From Eubacteriales bacterium (GTDB lineage: Bacteria; Bacillota; Clostridia; Saccharofermentanales; UBA5734), in contig JAQUDJ010000002.1 of the NCBI GenBank assembly GCA_028685755.1, positions 53,677 to 100,021 on the forward strand: a stretch of DNA of 46,345 nucleotides, read 5' to 3'. The notes beneath the pieces were generated by a model, which worked only from the letters and a program-made list of their open reading frames with translations, was not told the origin of the DNA and made no database searches. The translations under genes and the position numbers were made by a program. Below, in pieces: positions 1 through 7,726 of this stretch (the first letter of the stretch is position 1; each line of letters starts with the position of its first letter).

Positions 1-615
1 CATGAAGACACGTACTACGCAACGAAAAGCCAGTTGATCGATTCAATCATGATCGCGCTAGGTGGTCGTGCTGCTGAAGAAATTGCCTTTGGCGAGATCA
101 GCACCGGTGCGTCCTCCGACCTGCAAAGCTGCAATTCCATTGCCCGCGATATGATTACTAAATATGGCATGAGTGAAAAACTGGGCAACCTCGTGTTCGG
201 TAGTGAAAACGAAGTTTTTCTCGGCAAAGATTTCGGCCATGTCAAAGATTACAGCGAAAAGCTAGCAGCTATCATCGACGATGAAGTCAAATCGATCATT
301 GATGATGCCTACACGAACGTTCTCAAGATTTTACATGACAGTGATGAACTCGTGAATGCGTTGGCCAATCTCCTGCTTGAAAAGGAAAAGATTGAAGGTC
401 CGGAATTCGAAGCACTTATCCTACAATACAAGCCTGACATTCGCCCCTTGCCTTTAAATAGCGCACCGCGGACGAAACTTGTTGAAGCGACTACCCCTGA
501 AGCGAACGACTCTGAGGCGACTGCCCCAGAAGCGACTACCCCAGAGACAGACGGGTCAGAATCAGCTGCAGCGCCACCAATCGAAGAGCCCTCAGCGGAT
601 CAGCCCGAAGCCTAA
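1..615 (+). CDS. ftsH: ATP-dependent zinc metalloprotease FtsH (3' end)
   Basis: Membrane-anchored AAA+ protease that degrades damaged or unassembled membrane proteins and short-lived regulators. Only the last 204 codons are present, reading in frame from base 1, so the AAA module and the HExxH zinc site lie upstream. The visible part is the end of the M41 peptidase domain: LGGRAAEEIAFG followed by STGASSD, whose Asp (bases 118-120) aligns with the third zinc ligand of FtsH (Asp495 in E. coli). The final 50 or so residues are a low-complexity tail rich in Ala, Glu, Thr and Pro, with repeats such as EATTPE, presumably disordered in the cytosol. A good terminator follows at once, so this is the end of its transcription unit. 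Identification is secure despite the truncation by the window edge. Confidence 0.95.
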   Translation, partial: HEDTYYATKSQLIDSIMIALGGRAAEEIAFGEISTGASSDLQSCNSIARDMITKYGMSEKLGNLVFGSENEVFLGKDFGHVKDYSEKLAAIIDDEVKSIIDDAYTNVLKILHDSDELVNALANLLLEKEKIEGPEFEALILQYKPDIRPLPLNSAPRTKLVEATTPEANDSEATAPEATTPETDGSESAAAPPIEEPSADQPEA

Positions 616-637
616 AGCAAAATTATACAACCATTTT

Positions 638-673
638 AAAAGCCGACAGATCAAAAGATTTGTCGGCTTTTTG
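638..673 (+). terminator. Intrinsic terminator of ftsH
   Basis: An 11-bp stem pairs 638-648 with 661-671 around a 12-nt loop and runs into a T-rich tail. It lies 22 bases after the ftsH stop and also faces the end of the convergent murC gene. Confidence 0.88.
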
Positions 674-727
674 CTGTTGTGTTATATTTTGCCTGCTCGA
701 AAAATTACGCTTCAAACAGAAAATGGT

Positions 728-2173
728 TTAGTGATGTTTTGACCGTCCGGTTAATTGGTCAGCTAAGTTGCGTATATCCTCAGGTCCTAGCACGAGAATC
801 AAGTCACCGGGCTTTACCCGCTGATCAAGTTCAGCTCGGATCACTGCGAAGCTTTCGCCAAATTGCGCATGGCCACCGAGTTCGTTGATGCGCTTAACCA
901 AATCGCGCGAGCTAATATAATCGCGTTTTGTTTCGCGATCACTAAATATCTCAGCAAAAATCACCCACTCACAATCCTTTAGGGCATCGACAAATTCATC
1001 GAATAAAATTTGTGTTCGACTAAAGGTCAAGGGCTGAAAAACAACCCAGGTGTGGTTGTGCGGAATGGTCGCAGCCGCTGCGAGCGTAGCCCGGGCTGCA
1101 GCTGGGTGATGGGCATAATCGGCAACGACTTCAGCCCCACGGTAGGTTCCTGTTCGAGTGAACCGCCCTTCAGCGCCTTGGAAATCTTTTAAAACAGTTT
1201 TTGCAGCATCAGGGGTGCCACCACAAAGATGGGCGCAGGCTATGGCGGCAAGGGCGTTGACGACATTATGTTGTCCAGGAATCTGAAGTTTGATGTGCGC
1301 ATAAAATGAATCCAAATAGTAAACGTCGAATTGCGGCAAACCGTTATCATAATGAAGATTACGGGCTTGCCATTCCGCCGTTTGGTTCTCAAGACCAAAC
1401 CAGACTAAACGGGGTAGAGCAAGACCAGCTATTTCGCGGCGTTTTTGCAACCGATTAACCATTTCAATGACATTTAAATCAAATGCAGGTAAAACGAGAA
1501 CACCTTGATCAGGTAAATTATCAGCAAATTCAACAAAGACATCGATGACCGCATTGAGGTCTTTAAAACAATCCACATGGTCAAAATCAATATTTAAAAT
1601 TGCTGCGACAGTTGAATAAAATTTCAAAAAGCTGTTTTTATACTCACATGCTTCGGACACCATCAGGCGCCCCGGTTCGCCGAGACGGACGGTGGTTTTG
1701 AATTGCTTTAATTCGGCACCTAAATGGACCGTTGGATCTTGCCCTGCATCGGTTAGCAGCAAAGCAGTCATTGCGGTAGTTGTAGTTTTGCCATGCGTCC
1801 CAGCAATGTTGACGACCTGCTGATAACGGCGATTTAGCCAACCTAAAAATGCAGCACGGTCGATAGTCTGAATCACTGCCTCGCGAGCTGCTTGTAATTC
1901 TAAATTTTCAGTGGGGATTGCTGCGGTATGGACGACTAAATCTGGTTTGAAGTTCAGCAAATTAGCCGCTTCGTGCCCCTCATGAATGAGCATGCCTTGA
2001 TTTATTAAATAAGCGGTGCGGTCAGAAAAATGACGATCAGAACCGGCAACATCAAAGCCGATCGAGACTGCAATCTCAGCTAAACCACTCATGCTAATTC
2101 CACCGATACCGATAAAATAGATGCGGGCGCCAGGTTTTAATTCGAAATTGAGTGAAGCGTCGGATTGAGTCAT
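728..2173 (-). CDS. murC: UDP-N-acetylmuramate--L-alanine ligase MurC
   Basis: Cytoplasmic Mur ligase that adds L-alanine to UDP-MurNAc with ATP, the first step in building the peptidoglycan stem peptide. The protein is 481 residues, normal for the family. An N-terminal nucleotide-sugar binding domain carries GIGGISMSGLA near residue 22. The central ATPase has the P-loop GTHGKTTTT at about 125-133. The Mur ligase C-terminal domain holds DYAHHP. The ATG at 2173 is preferred because GGAG sits 10 bases before it; a TTG two codons upstream (2179) is only 4 bases from the same site. The gene stands alone and converges on ftsH; no other division or wall gene is next to it. Confidence 0.96.
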   Translation of the reverse strand: MTQSDASLNFELKPGARIYFIGIGGISMSGLAEIAVSIGFDVAGSDRHFSDRTAYLINQGMLIHEGHEAANLLNFKPDLVVHTAAIPTENLELQAAREAVIQTIDRAAFLGWLNRRYQQVVNIAGTHGKTTTTAMTALLLTDAGQDPTVHLGAELKQFKTTVRLGEPGRLMVSEACEYKNSFLKFYSTVAAILNIDFDHVDCFKDLNAVIDVFVEFADNLPDQGVLVLPAFDLNVIEMVNRLQKRREIAGLALPRLVWFGLENQTAEWQARNLHYDNGLPQFDVYYLDSFYAHIKLQIPGQHNVVNALAAIACAHLCGGTPDAAKTVLKDFQGAEGRFTRTGTYRGAEVVADYAHHPAAARATLAAAATIPHNHTWVVFQPLTFSRTQILFDEFVDALKDCEWVIFAEIFSDRETKRDYISSRDLVKRINELGGHAQFGESFAVIRAELDQRVKPGDLILVLGPEDIRNLADQLTGRSKHH

Positions 2174-2347
2174 AGACAAGGGACTCCTTCAAGGTCAAAT
2201 CTCAAAACATCCTATCACAGATGGCTGTAATTGACTATGCTACCCCACAGGTGAAAATTGACGTTAAGTGGTAGTTGGATGGCCAACATTTTAGGATTTG
2301 AAATGAATTTAATATTAAAATATTAATTAGTGCAAAAAATTGACAGG

Positions 2348-2377
2348 TTGTCGAGCATTCGAAAAAAATGATATAAT
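2348..2377 (+). promoter_or_regulatory. Putative spoVG promoter
   Basis: TTGTCG at 2348-2353 and a perfect TATAAT at 2372-2377 are 18 bases apart, in an AT-rich stretch about 75 bases before spoVG. In Bacillus subtilis spoVG uses sigma-H; an AGG...CGAA pattern overlaps here but is too weak to assign to that factor. Confidence 0.6.
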
Positions 2378-2451
2378 ACATTTGTGTATATCGCTAAGCA
2401 TTTCGACGTAGAAAATGACAGAATAGTCAGCTCGAGAATGGAGGCATCTGC

Positions 2452-2751
2452 ATGGAAATCACAAGTATAACCATTCGTAAAATGGGCACCGAAGGTAAAA
2501 TGAAAGCGATAGTTTCGGTTACTTTCGACAACGCTTTTGTTGTCCATGACATCAAAGTCATTGAAGGTACGAACGGCTACTTCATTGCAATGCCGAGCCG
2601 TAAGACACAAGATGGCGAATTCAAGGACATTGTACATCCGATCAATTCCGAATTCCGCGAGCGTCTTTCAAGTGAGGTCCTCAAGAAATATCAGGAAGCT
2701 CTCGAAATTGCACAAGCTCAAGTGACAGATGCCGGTGGCGCACTCGACTAG
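2452..2751 (+). CDS. spoVG: Septation/regulatory protein SpoVG
   Basis: Small (99 aa) nucleic-acid-binding regulator. In Firmicutes SpoVG affects septation during sporulation, and in non-sporulating species capsule, virulence and gene expression. The sequence has the family opening [11 protein letters not shown], the central block [22 protein letters not shown], and the basic-acidic helix near the C-terminus. GGAGG lies 7 bases before the ATG. The gene is monocistronic as far as can be seen: its own TATAAT promoter upstream and a long palindrome downstream. Its presence suggests, but does not prove, a spore-former, because many non-sporulating Firmicutes keep it. Confidence 0.95.
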   Translation: MEITSITIRKMGTEGKMKAIVSVTFDNAFVVHDIKVIEGTNGYFIAMPSRKTQDGEFKDIVHPINSEFRERLSSEVLKKYQEALEIAQAQVTDAGGALD

Positions 2752-2780
2752 CGGCTGACATATTTGTAATGATTTTTATA

Positions 2781-2820
2781 AAATGGTGTTAGGCACGTGC
2801 CTGGCACCATTTCCATTTTT
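2781..2820 (+). terminator. spoVG terminator / palindrome before glpK
   Basis: Two 16-base arms (2781-2796 and 2797-2812) form a continuous inverted repeat, perfect except for two G-T pairs, followed by CCATTTTT. It is most simply the spoVG terminator. A possible glpK promoter (CTGACA 2755-2760, TATAAA 2777-2782, 16-base gap) overlaps its left end, so it could also act as an operator or leader hairpin. Confidence 0.6.
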
Positions 2821-2841
2821 CACTCCGGAGGATTGATGATT

Positions 2842-4350
2842 ATGCGTCCGACATTTCTAATTACGTTAGACCAAGGTACGACAAGCTGCCGGGCGCTGAT
2901 TTTTAATGATGCGGGTCAACTCGTCACCTCGAAACAGGCACCGATCAAGCAATTTTACCCGCAACCCGGTTGGGTCGAAGAAGACCCGAATGAGATTTTA
3001 AAGACCCAGGTCCAGGTTTTGCAAGCGGCATATAGTGAACTTATAGCGAGTCAACAGGTCGTTCCAAGCCAAATTGCTGGGATCGGGATTACCAATCAGC
3101 GTGAAACAGTCGTCCTGTGGGACAAAAAGACGGGTCAGCCGGTCCATCCCGCAATTGTTTGGCAATGTCGTCGAACAACGAAACTTATTGATCGCTTGCG
3201 CGCAGAAGGCTATGCGGAGTGGATTCACGAACGGACTGGACTCGTGCTGGATGCCTACTTTAGTGCGACCAAACTGATGTGGCTATTTGAAAATGATCCG
3301 GATTTGCTCGTGCGAGCTCAAGCTGGCGAGCTTTTAGCTGGAACGATTGATTCATGGTTGATTTGGCATTTAACAGGGGGGAGGACCCATGTAACCGATG
3401 CCAGCAACGCTTCTCGGACGATGCTTTTCAATATCAAAACGGGTCAATGGGATAATGAACTACTCAGGTTATTCGGGATACCGAGTCAAATCTTGCCCCA
3501 GGTCGTTCGCTCAGCGGGCACTTATGGCACATTAGATGAATCGATCTTGCCGGGTCACTTGCCATTGGCTGGGTTAGCTGGTGATCAACAGGCCGCACTA
3601 TTTGGGCAAGCATGCTTTCTGCCTGGAATGACTAAAAACACATACGGGACAGGTTGCTTTATATTAATGCAGACTGGCCAACAACCAATATTTTCAAAAA
3701 ACGGTTTACTTACGACAGTGGCTTGGGATATCGGTCACGGGTTGAATTACGCGCTCGAAGGCAGTGTTTTCAATGCCGGATCGACGATTCAATGGCTGCG
3801 GGATGAACTCAAAATCATCCGTCAAGCATCGGATTGCGACACGCTAGCAGCTTCGGTGTCAGACTCCGCGGGTGTGCAGATTGTCCCAGCTTTTACGGGG
3901 CTTGGCGCGCCTTATTGGGATATGAATGCCCGCGGTTTAATCAGTGGAATCACGCGTGGTACGACGAGCGCTCATATTGCACGCGCAGTCCTCGAGTCGA
4001 TTGCCATGCAAAGCCAAGACGTCTTACACCTGATGCATCAGGAAACGGGGATCCCAATATCTGATCTCAAAGTCGACGGCGGAGCTGCTGTCAGTGATCT
4101 GCTAATGCAAATGCAGGCCGACTTCAGTCAAGTTCCAGTTGATCGACCCCAAATCACAGAAACGACTGCCTTTGGCGCAGCCGCACTGGCAGGAATTGGC
4201 TTATCCGTCTGGCCTGACCTGACCCAAATTACGCAGGTACGGGCGTCTGATCGCATTTTCCAACCACACCCAATTGATGCTCGATACGAGGCACGTCTGA
4301 TTGCTTGGCAAAAAGCCATCGCTGCAGCACGTGCGATCGGTTGTTCTTGA
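2842..4350 (+). CDS. glpK: Glycerol kinase GlpK
   Basis: Phosphorylates glycerol to sn-glycerol 3-phosphate with ATP, committing it to glycolysis or phospholipid synthesis. The protein is 502 residues, the usual FGGY kinase length. The N-terminal ATP motif DQGTTS is at residues 10-15. NQRETVVLWD and ASRTMLFN are glycerol kinase blocks, and the second FGGY signature region VDGGAAVSDLLMQMQAD lies in the C-terminal half. The ATG at 2842 has GGAGG ten bases upstream; another ATG at 2836 is only four bases from it. No glpF or glpD is adjacent, so the gene appears to stand alone. Its stop codon overlaps the -35 box of the next promoter. Confidence 0.95.
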   Translation: MRPTFLITLDQGTTSCRALIFNDAGQLVTSKQAPIKQFYPQPGWVEEDPNEILKTQVQVLQAAYSELIASQQVVPSQIAGIGITNQRETVVLWDKKTGQPVHPAIVWQCRRTTKLIDRLRAEGYAEWIHERTGLVLDAYFSATKLMWLFENDPDLLVRAQAGELLAGTIDSWLIWHLTGGRTHVTDASNASRTMLFNIKTGQWDNELLRLFGIPSQILPQVVRSAGTYGTLDESILPGHLPLAGLAGDQQAALFGQACFLPGMTKNTYGTGCFILMQTGQQPIFSKNGLLTTVAWDIGHGLNYALEGSVFNAGSTIQWLRDELKIIRQASDCDTLAASVSDSAGVQIVPAFTGLGAPYWDMNARGLISGITRGTTSAHIARAVLESIAMQSQDVLHLMHQETGIPISDLKVDGGAAVSDLLMQMQADFSQVPVDRPQITETTAFGAAALAGIGLSVWPDLTQITQVRASDRIFQPHPIDARYEARLIAWQKAIAAARAIGCS

Positions 4351-4375
4351 CAGTCAAGGGACCCGATGCTATGAT
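4347..4375 (+). promoter_or_regulatory. Strong sigma-A promoter for the rplU operon
   Basis: A consensus TTGACA (4347-4352) and TATGAT (4370-4375) are separated by 17 bases. The -35 box overlaps the glpK stop codon, so transcription should begin near 4382 and make a leader of about 138 nt before rplU. Confidence 0.82.
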
Positions 4376-4381
4376 GCTTCG

Positions 4382-4519
4382 GTGACCGTTTTGTCCGGGC
4401 TCTGTTAAATGCCCTAATGACGATGCAAGTTGTCAATCTCACACCTTGTGAGGCCGATGCGACAAGCATCGAAGGCATGCCTGGGACAGACGAGACTGAT
4501 TACAGGAGGAACACACATA
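4382..4519 (+). ncRNA. Candidate L21 ribosomal protein leader
   Basis: The 5' UTR of rplU is long and contains several short hairpins: GGGC (4397-4400) with GCCC (4411-4414), CTCAC (4438-4442) with GTGAG (4448-4452), and GATGC (4456-4460) with GCATC (4466-4470). Firmicute rplU genes often carry an autoregulatory L21 leader. Position and structure fit, but I cannot confirm the family from memory of its consensus. Confidence 0.45.
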
Positions 4520-4831
4520 ATGTACGCAGTAATTGCAACAGGCGGTAAACAGTACCGCGTCACCGTTGGCGAAGAGATCTTTGTCGAAAAGCTCGCTGGT
4601 GAAGCAGGAGAAGCAATTTCTTTCTCAGAAGTCCTGATGGTTTCTGATGACAATGGTCTCAAAGTCGGCACCCCGACAGTTGAAGGCGCAGTTGTCACTG
4701 GCGAAATCGTCAAACAGGGCAGATCGAAGAAAATCATCGTTTTCAAGTACAAAGCCAAAAAAGGCTTTCGTCGTAAAAACGGCCATCGCCAACCTTACAC
4801 CCGCGTCATCATCAACGCGATCAACGTTTGA
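4520..4831 (+). CDS. rplU: 50S ribosomal protein L21
   Basis: Structural protein of the large ribosomal subunit that contacts 23S rRNA. It has 103 residues with the family start [14 protein letters not shown] and the C-terminal [11 protein letters not shown] segment. AGGAGG lies about ten bases before the ATG at 4520; an in-frame extension further upstream lies in the untranslated leader and is not credible. It is the first gene of the rplU-prp-rpmA cluster, the standard Firmicute order. Confidence 0.97.
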   Translation: MYAVIATGGKQYRVTVGEEIFVEKLAGEAGEAISFSEVLMVSDDNGLKVGTPTVEGAVVTGEIVKQGRSKKIIVFKYKAKKGFRRKNGHRQPYTRVIINAINV

Positions 4832-4887
4832 TCACAAGCCACACAGTTTGGTTTGAGTGATCAAATCAATCACAATTGGACATTGAC

Positions 4888-5253
4888 ATGATAAAAGTCA
4901 GTTTAGCCAAGAACAATGCAGGCCTCATCAGAAAATTTTCTGCAAAAGGCCACGCCGGTTATGGACCTTATGGAGAAGACATTCTCTGTGCCGCAGTCTC
5001 AGCAATTGCTCAGACCGTGATCGGGTCCTTGCAGGATATCGCCGGATTCAATCCGGACTATATTTTGCAAGATGGTGATATTCGTTGTGAAATCCTCGAT
5101 TTTGATTCTTTAACGGATCATCAGATCGAAATCGCCCGGATCCTGATGGAGTCGTTCGCGGTTGGATGTAAGCAATTCGAAGCGAGTTATGGTTCTGATT
5201 TTGTCAAAGTCAAAGAAGTAAGATATCAACAAAGAGGAGGTGCAAGAGCATGA
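4888..5253 (+). CDS. prp: Ribosomal-processing cysteine protease Prp
   Basis: Cysteine protease that removes the N-terminal extension of ribosomal protein L27 in Firmicutes and relatives. The protein is 121 residues if started at the ATG at 4888; a TTG at 4876 would add four residues and has no better ribosome site. The catalytic pair is His22 in [11 protein letters not shown] and Cys34 in ILCAAVSAI, the same spacing and numbering as in Staphylococcus aureus Prp. The gene sits between its substrate gene rpmA and rplU, and its last codons overlap the rpmA start (ATGA), which suggests coupled translation. The matching cleavage motif is present in the downstream L27. Confidence 0.93.
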   Translation: MIKVSLAKNNAGLIRKFSAKGHAGYGPYGEDILCAAVSAIAQTVIGSLQDIAGFNPDYILQDGDIRCEILDFDSLTDHQIEIARILMESFAVGCKQFEASYGSDFVKVKEVRYQQRGGARA

Positions 5254-5531
5254 TTTTAGTCAATCTGCAGCTTTTGGCTCATAAGAAAGGTGTCGGTAGC
5301 ACGCGCAATGGCCGTGACTCCGAATCAAAACGTCTCGGCGCTAAAAAAGGTGACGGACAACCTGCAGTCGCCGGCAACATTCTCGTTCGCCAGCGCGGCA
5401 CCAAGATCCATCCCGGCACAAACGTCGGCATTGGTTCTGATGATACCCTTTTCGCGCTCGTTGACGGCAAAGTCAAATACGAACGACTCGGCAGAGATAA
5501 GAAAAAAGTCAGCGTCTATCCAGCCGAATAA
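5250..5531 (+). CDS. rpmA: 50S ribosomal protein L27 (with cleavable N-terminal extension)
   Basis: Large-subunit protein whose N-terminus reaches toward the peptidyl transferase centre. It has 93 residues as encoded. The first nine, MILVNLQLL, form the Firmicute-type extension; by analogy with S. aureus the Prp cut falls just before the AHKKG that starts the mature chain. [12 protein letters not shown] and [13 protein letters not shown] are standard L27 blocks. GAGGAGG precedes the ATG, which overlaps the prp stop. A strong terminator follows 30 bases after the stop. Confidence 0.97.
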   Translation: MILVNLQLLAHKKGVGSTRNGRDSESKRLGAKKGDGQPAVAGNILVRQRGTKIHPGTNVGIGSDDTLFALVDGKVKYERLGRDKKKVSVYPAE

Positions 5532-5562
5532 GTCTTTTGCCTTTATGCCATTAAATACAAAC

Positions 5563-5599
5563 AAGGGATCCGGCCACTAGCCTGGCGGGATCCTTTTTT
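5563..5599 (+). terminator. Intrinsic terminator after rpmA
   Basis: Arms around GGATCC (5566-5576 and 5583-5595 region) form an 11-bp stem with one mismatch and a 6-nt loop, followed by TTTTTT. It separates the ribosomal protein genes from obgE, though some read-through into obgE is likely. Confidence 0.85.
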
Positions 5600-5616
5600 G
5601 CACACAGGAGTAAAAC

Positions 5617-6885
5617 ATGTTTATTGATAGTGCGAAAATTTACGTTCGCGCCGGAAATGGCGGCAACGGTATGGTGTCTTTCCATACTGCCAAATATGTC
5701 CCGAACGGCGGCCCAGATGGCGGCGACGGCGGACGTGGCGGCAGCGTAATTTTCTATGCCGATGAGAACAAAACAACGCTTCAGGATTTCCGTTTTAAGC
5801 GCAAATATGTAGCTGAAGATGGGGAGAAGGGCGGACGGCGCAACAAGTCTGGCCATAGTGGCGGGGACATGCGCTTGCCAGTTCCAGTCGGCACGCTGAT
5901 CAAGGACTCTGAATCCGGTCGGACTATTGCTGATTTAGCCGAAGCTGGGCAAGAAGTTGTTATTGCCCGTGGGGGACGCGGGGGCGCTGGCAATGTCCAT
6001 TATGCAAACAGTGTCCGTCAAGCACCCAATTTTGCCCGCGCCGGTGAACCTGGCGACGAGCTTAATTTGCAAGTTGAGCTCAAGTTGCTCGCCGACGTTG
6101 GCCTCGTCGGTTTTCCAAATGTTGGTAAATCGACGCTGTTGTCGGTCGTATCAGCAGCTCGCCCCAAAATTGCCGATTACGCGTTCACCACACTCGAACC
6201 GAATCTCGGAGTCGTTGCTGTCGATGATTCACACTTTGTATTAGCCGATATCCCAGGTCTAATTGAGGGTGCCCATACGGGTGCTGGACTCGGTTTAGAT
6301 TTTTTAAAGCATATTGAACGGACCCGCATGTTGATTCATGTCCTCGATGCCTCGGGCAGTGAAGGACGTGATCCGCTACATGACTTCGAAATCATCAACT
6401 TAGAACTCGAATCCTATCATCCAGGATTGTCGAGCCGCCCGCAGGTTGTTGCCCTCAATAAAATCGATATGTTAGACGATGCTGCGTTGGCAGTGCTGAC
6501 TAAAAACCTGCAAGATCGTGGTTTTCAGGTATTCCCAATGAGTGCTGCCATTAATGAAGGCGTCTGGCCGCTCATCCAATATGTTGCTTCGCAGCTTCAG
6601 TCGTTACCCAAAACAATCTTAACTGAGGTTGTTTCTGCTCAGATGCTTTACAAATATGAGCAGGATGCACTTTATACACTTCGCAAAGACTCAGAGGGCT
6701 TCCATATCGAAGGCGATTGGATCAAAACGTTGGTCGCTTCAACCAATTTTGACGATTCAGAATCCCTGCAATACTTCCAACGCTTGATTCGCAAAAAAGG
6801 CGTTATAGCCGCGCTTGAAGAAGCCGGTGTTCAAGAAGGCAGTGTCGTCTCACTTGACGACTTCGAATTTGAATTTATTAATTAA
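5617..6885 (+). CDS. obgE: GTPase ObgE/CgtA
   Basis: Essential GTPase that binds the 50S subunit late in assembly and links ribosome maturation to the stringent response. It has 422 residues in three domains: a glycine-rich Obg fold (about 1-157, with GGPDGGDGGRGG), a GTPase domain with G1 GFPNVGKS (165-172), G3 DIPG (211-214) and G4 NKID (281-284), and a C-terminal OCT domain typical of Gram-positive Obg (about 345-422). CAGGAG precedes the ATG. It follows rpmA, the usual arrangement, and is followed 12 bases later by yhbY, another 50S assembly gene. Confidence 0.97.
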   Translation: MFIDSAKIYVRAGNGGNGMVSFHTAKYVPNGGPDGGDGGRGGSVIFYADENKTTLQDFRFKRKYVAEDGEKGGRRNKSGHSGGDMRLPVPVGTLIKDSESGRTIADLAEAGQEVVIARGGRGGAGNVHYANSVRQAPNFARAGEPGDELNLQVELKLLADVGLVGFPNVGKSTLLSVVSAARPKIADYAFTTLEPNLGVVAVDDSHFVLADIPGLIEGAHTGAGLGLDFLKHIERTRMLIHVLDASGSEGRDPLHDFEIINLELESYHPGLSSRPQVVALNKIDMLDDAALAVLTKNLQDRGFQVFPMSAAINEGVWPLIQYVASQLQSLPKTILTEVVSAQMLYKYEQDALYTLRKDSEGFHIEGDWIKTLVASTNFDDSESLQYFQRLIRKKGVIAALEEAGVQEGSVVSLDDFEFEFIN

Positions 6886-6897
6886 CAGGAGTTCACA

Positions 6898-7203
6898 ATG
6901 CTCAACAGTAAACAACGCGCCCAACTGCGCAGCCTAGCTAATTCGCTCGAAAGCCAATTCCAAGTCGGTAAAGGTGAAATCGACGAACATGTGGTCACAA
7001 GCCTAGACGAATATATGACCACTCATGAATTAGTCAAAATCACTATCCTAAAAACTGCCGATGAAACGCCTAACGAAATCGCTACTCGGCTCGCCGCAGC
7101 GGTGAGTGCCGAAGTTGTTCAAGTCATCGGTCGCAAGCTCGTATTTTATCGGTATTCACCCAAACTAGCCAAACTTGGCAAGTCGCTCACAATTCGATTT
7201 TGA
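6898..7203 (+). CDS. yhbY: YhbY-type CRM-domain RNA-binding protein
   Basis: Single CRM-domain protein of 101 residues associated with pre-50S particles. The sequence shows the hallmark opening LNSKQRAQLRSLAN, the basic glycine loop QVGKGEID near residues 22-29, and the C-terminal VIGRKLVFYR strand. It lies directly behind obgE with an AGGAG site and is probably co-transcribed with it. Role by family: RNA binding in ribosome assembly. Confidence 0.9.
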   Translation: MLNSKQRAQLRSLANSLESQFQVGKGEIDEHVVTSLDEYMTTHELVKITILKTADETPNEIATRLAAAVSAEVVQVIGRKLVFYRYSPKLAKLGKSLTIRF

Positions 7204-7330
7204 GCAATTGTCCGAATTGCGTTGAAAATGTGTACTTTCACGCGTTTTCACGCGTTTTTACAGTGAAAATGATTGTGAAATTCGCGGGATTGCTGTAACA
7301 TTTGCTGTGTTATCAGTTTGATACCAACTG

Positions 7331-7336
7331 TATAAT
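7331..7336 (+). promoter_or_regulatory. Possible rubredoxin promoter (-10 only)
   Basis: A perfect TATAAT lies about 60 bases before the rubredoxin gene. The only -35-like match, TTATCA at 7310-7315, gives a short 15-base gap, so this is tentative. Confidence 0.4.
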
Positions 7337-7394
7337 GATCGCGTAAAGCTGAATTTATTACCTTTCAGCTCATGAGAAAGAGAGGCTTAATCCT

Positions 7395-7553
7395 ATGAAA
7401 AGATACGTTTGCGACCTTTGTGGTTATGTTTATGATCCGACCGAAGGTGATCCGGATAACGGTGTTGCACCGGGAACTGCTTTTGAAGATATCTCAGAAG
7501 ATTGGGTATGCCCGCTCTGCGGCGTAGGCAAAGACGGTTTCAGCGAAGAATAA
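7395..7553 (+). CDS. Rubredoxin
   Basis: One-iron electron carrier of 52 residues. The iron is held by two Cys pairs, CDLCG near residue 6 and CPLCG near residue 39. Between them are the usual [18 protein letters not shown] and the aromatic DWVCP. GAGAGG lies about nine bases before the ATG. The next gene encodes a flavodiiron protein, whose normal electron donor is rubredoxin, so the two likely act together in NADH-driven reduction of O2 or NO. Confidence 0.96.
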   Translation: MKRYVCDLCGYVYDPTEGDPDNGVAPGTAFEDISEDWVCPLCGVGKDGFSEE

Positions 7554-7610
7554 TTTTCGGGTTATTCGTCGGAGACATTCACCTGATTCAACACAATTTA
7601 TACCACGCAT

Positions 7611-7653
7611 GCACCTGCGCATCGGCTGATTTTTGGCCGGTGCGTAGCGGTGC
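7611..7653. other. Long hairpin between rubredoxin and flavodiiron genes
   Basis: GCATCGGC (7619-7626) pairs with GCCGGTGC (7636-7643), and the stem continues outward through CGT/GTA-type pairs and GCACC (7611-7615) with GGTGC (7649-7653), interrupted by a 2-nt bulge. No T-run follows, so it is not a classic terminator. It could be an RNA-processing or stability element. Confidence 0.5.
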
Positions 7654-7726
7654 GCTTAAGACCGTTTAACTCGATCGCTCAACTGCGCGTTCACGTTGTA
7701 CATTCATGTATTCAAGGAGATTGACC

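Noticed and set aside
2340-2345. TTGACA as -35 box of spoVG
   Set aside because: It is 26 bases from the TATAAT, too far; TTGTCG at 2348 gives 18.
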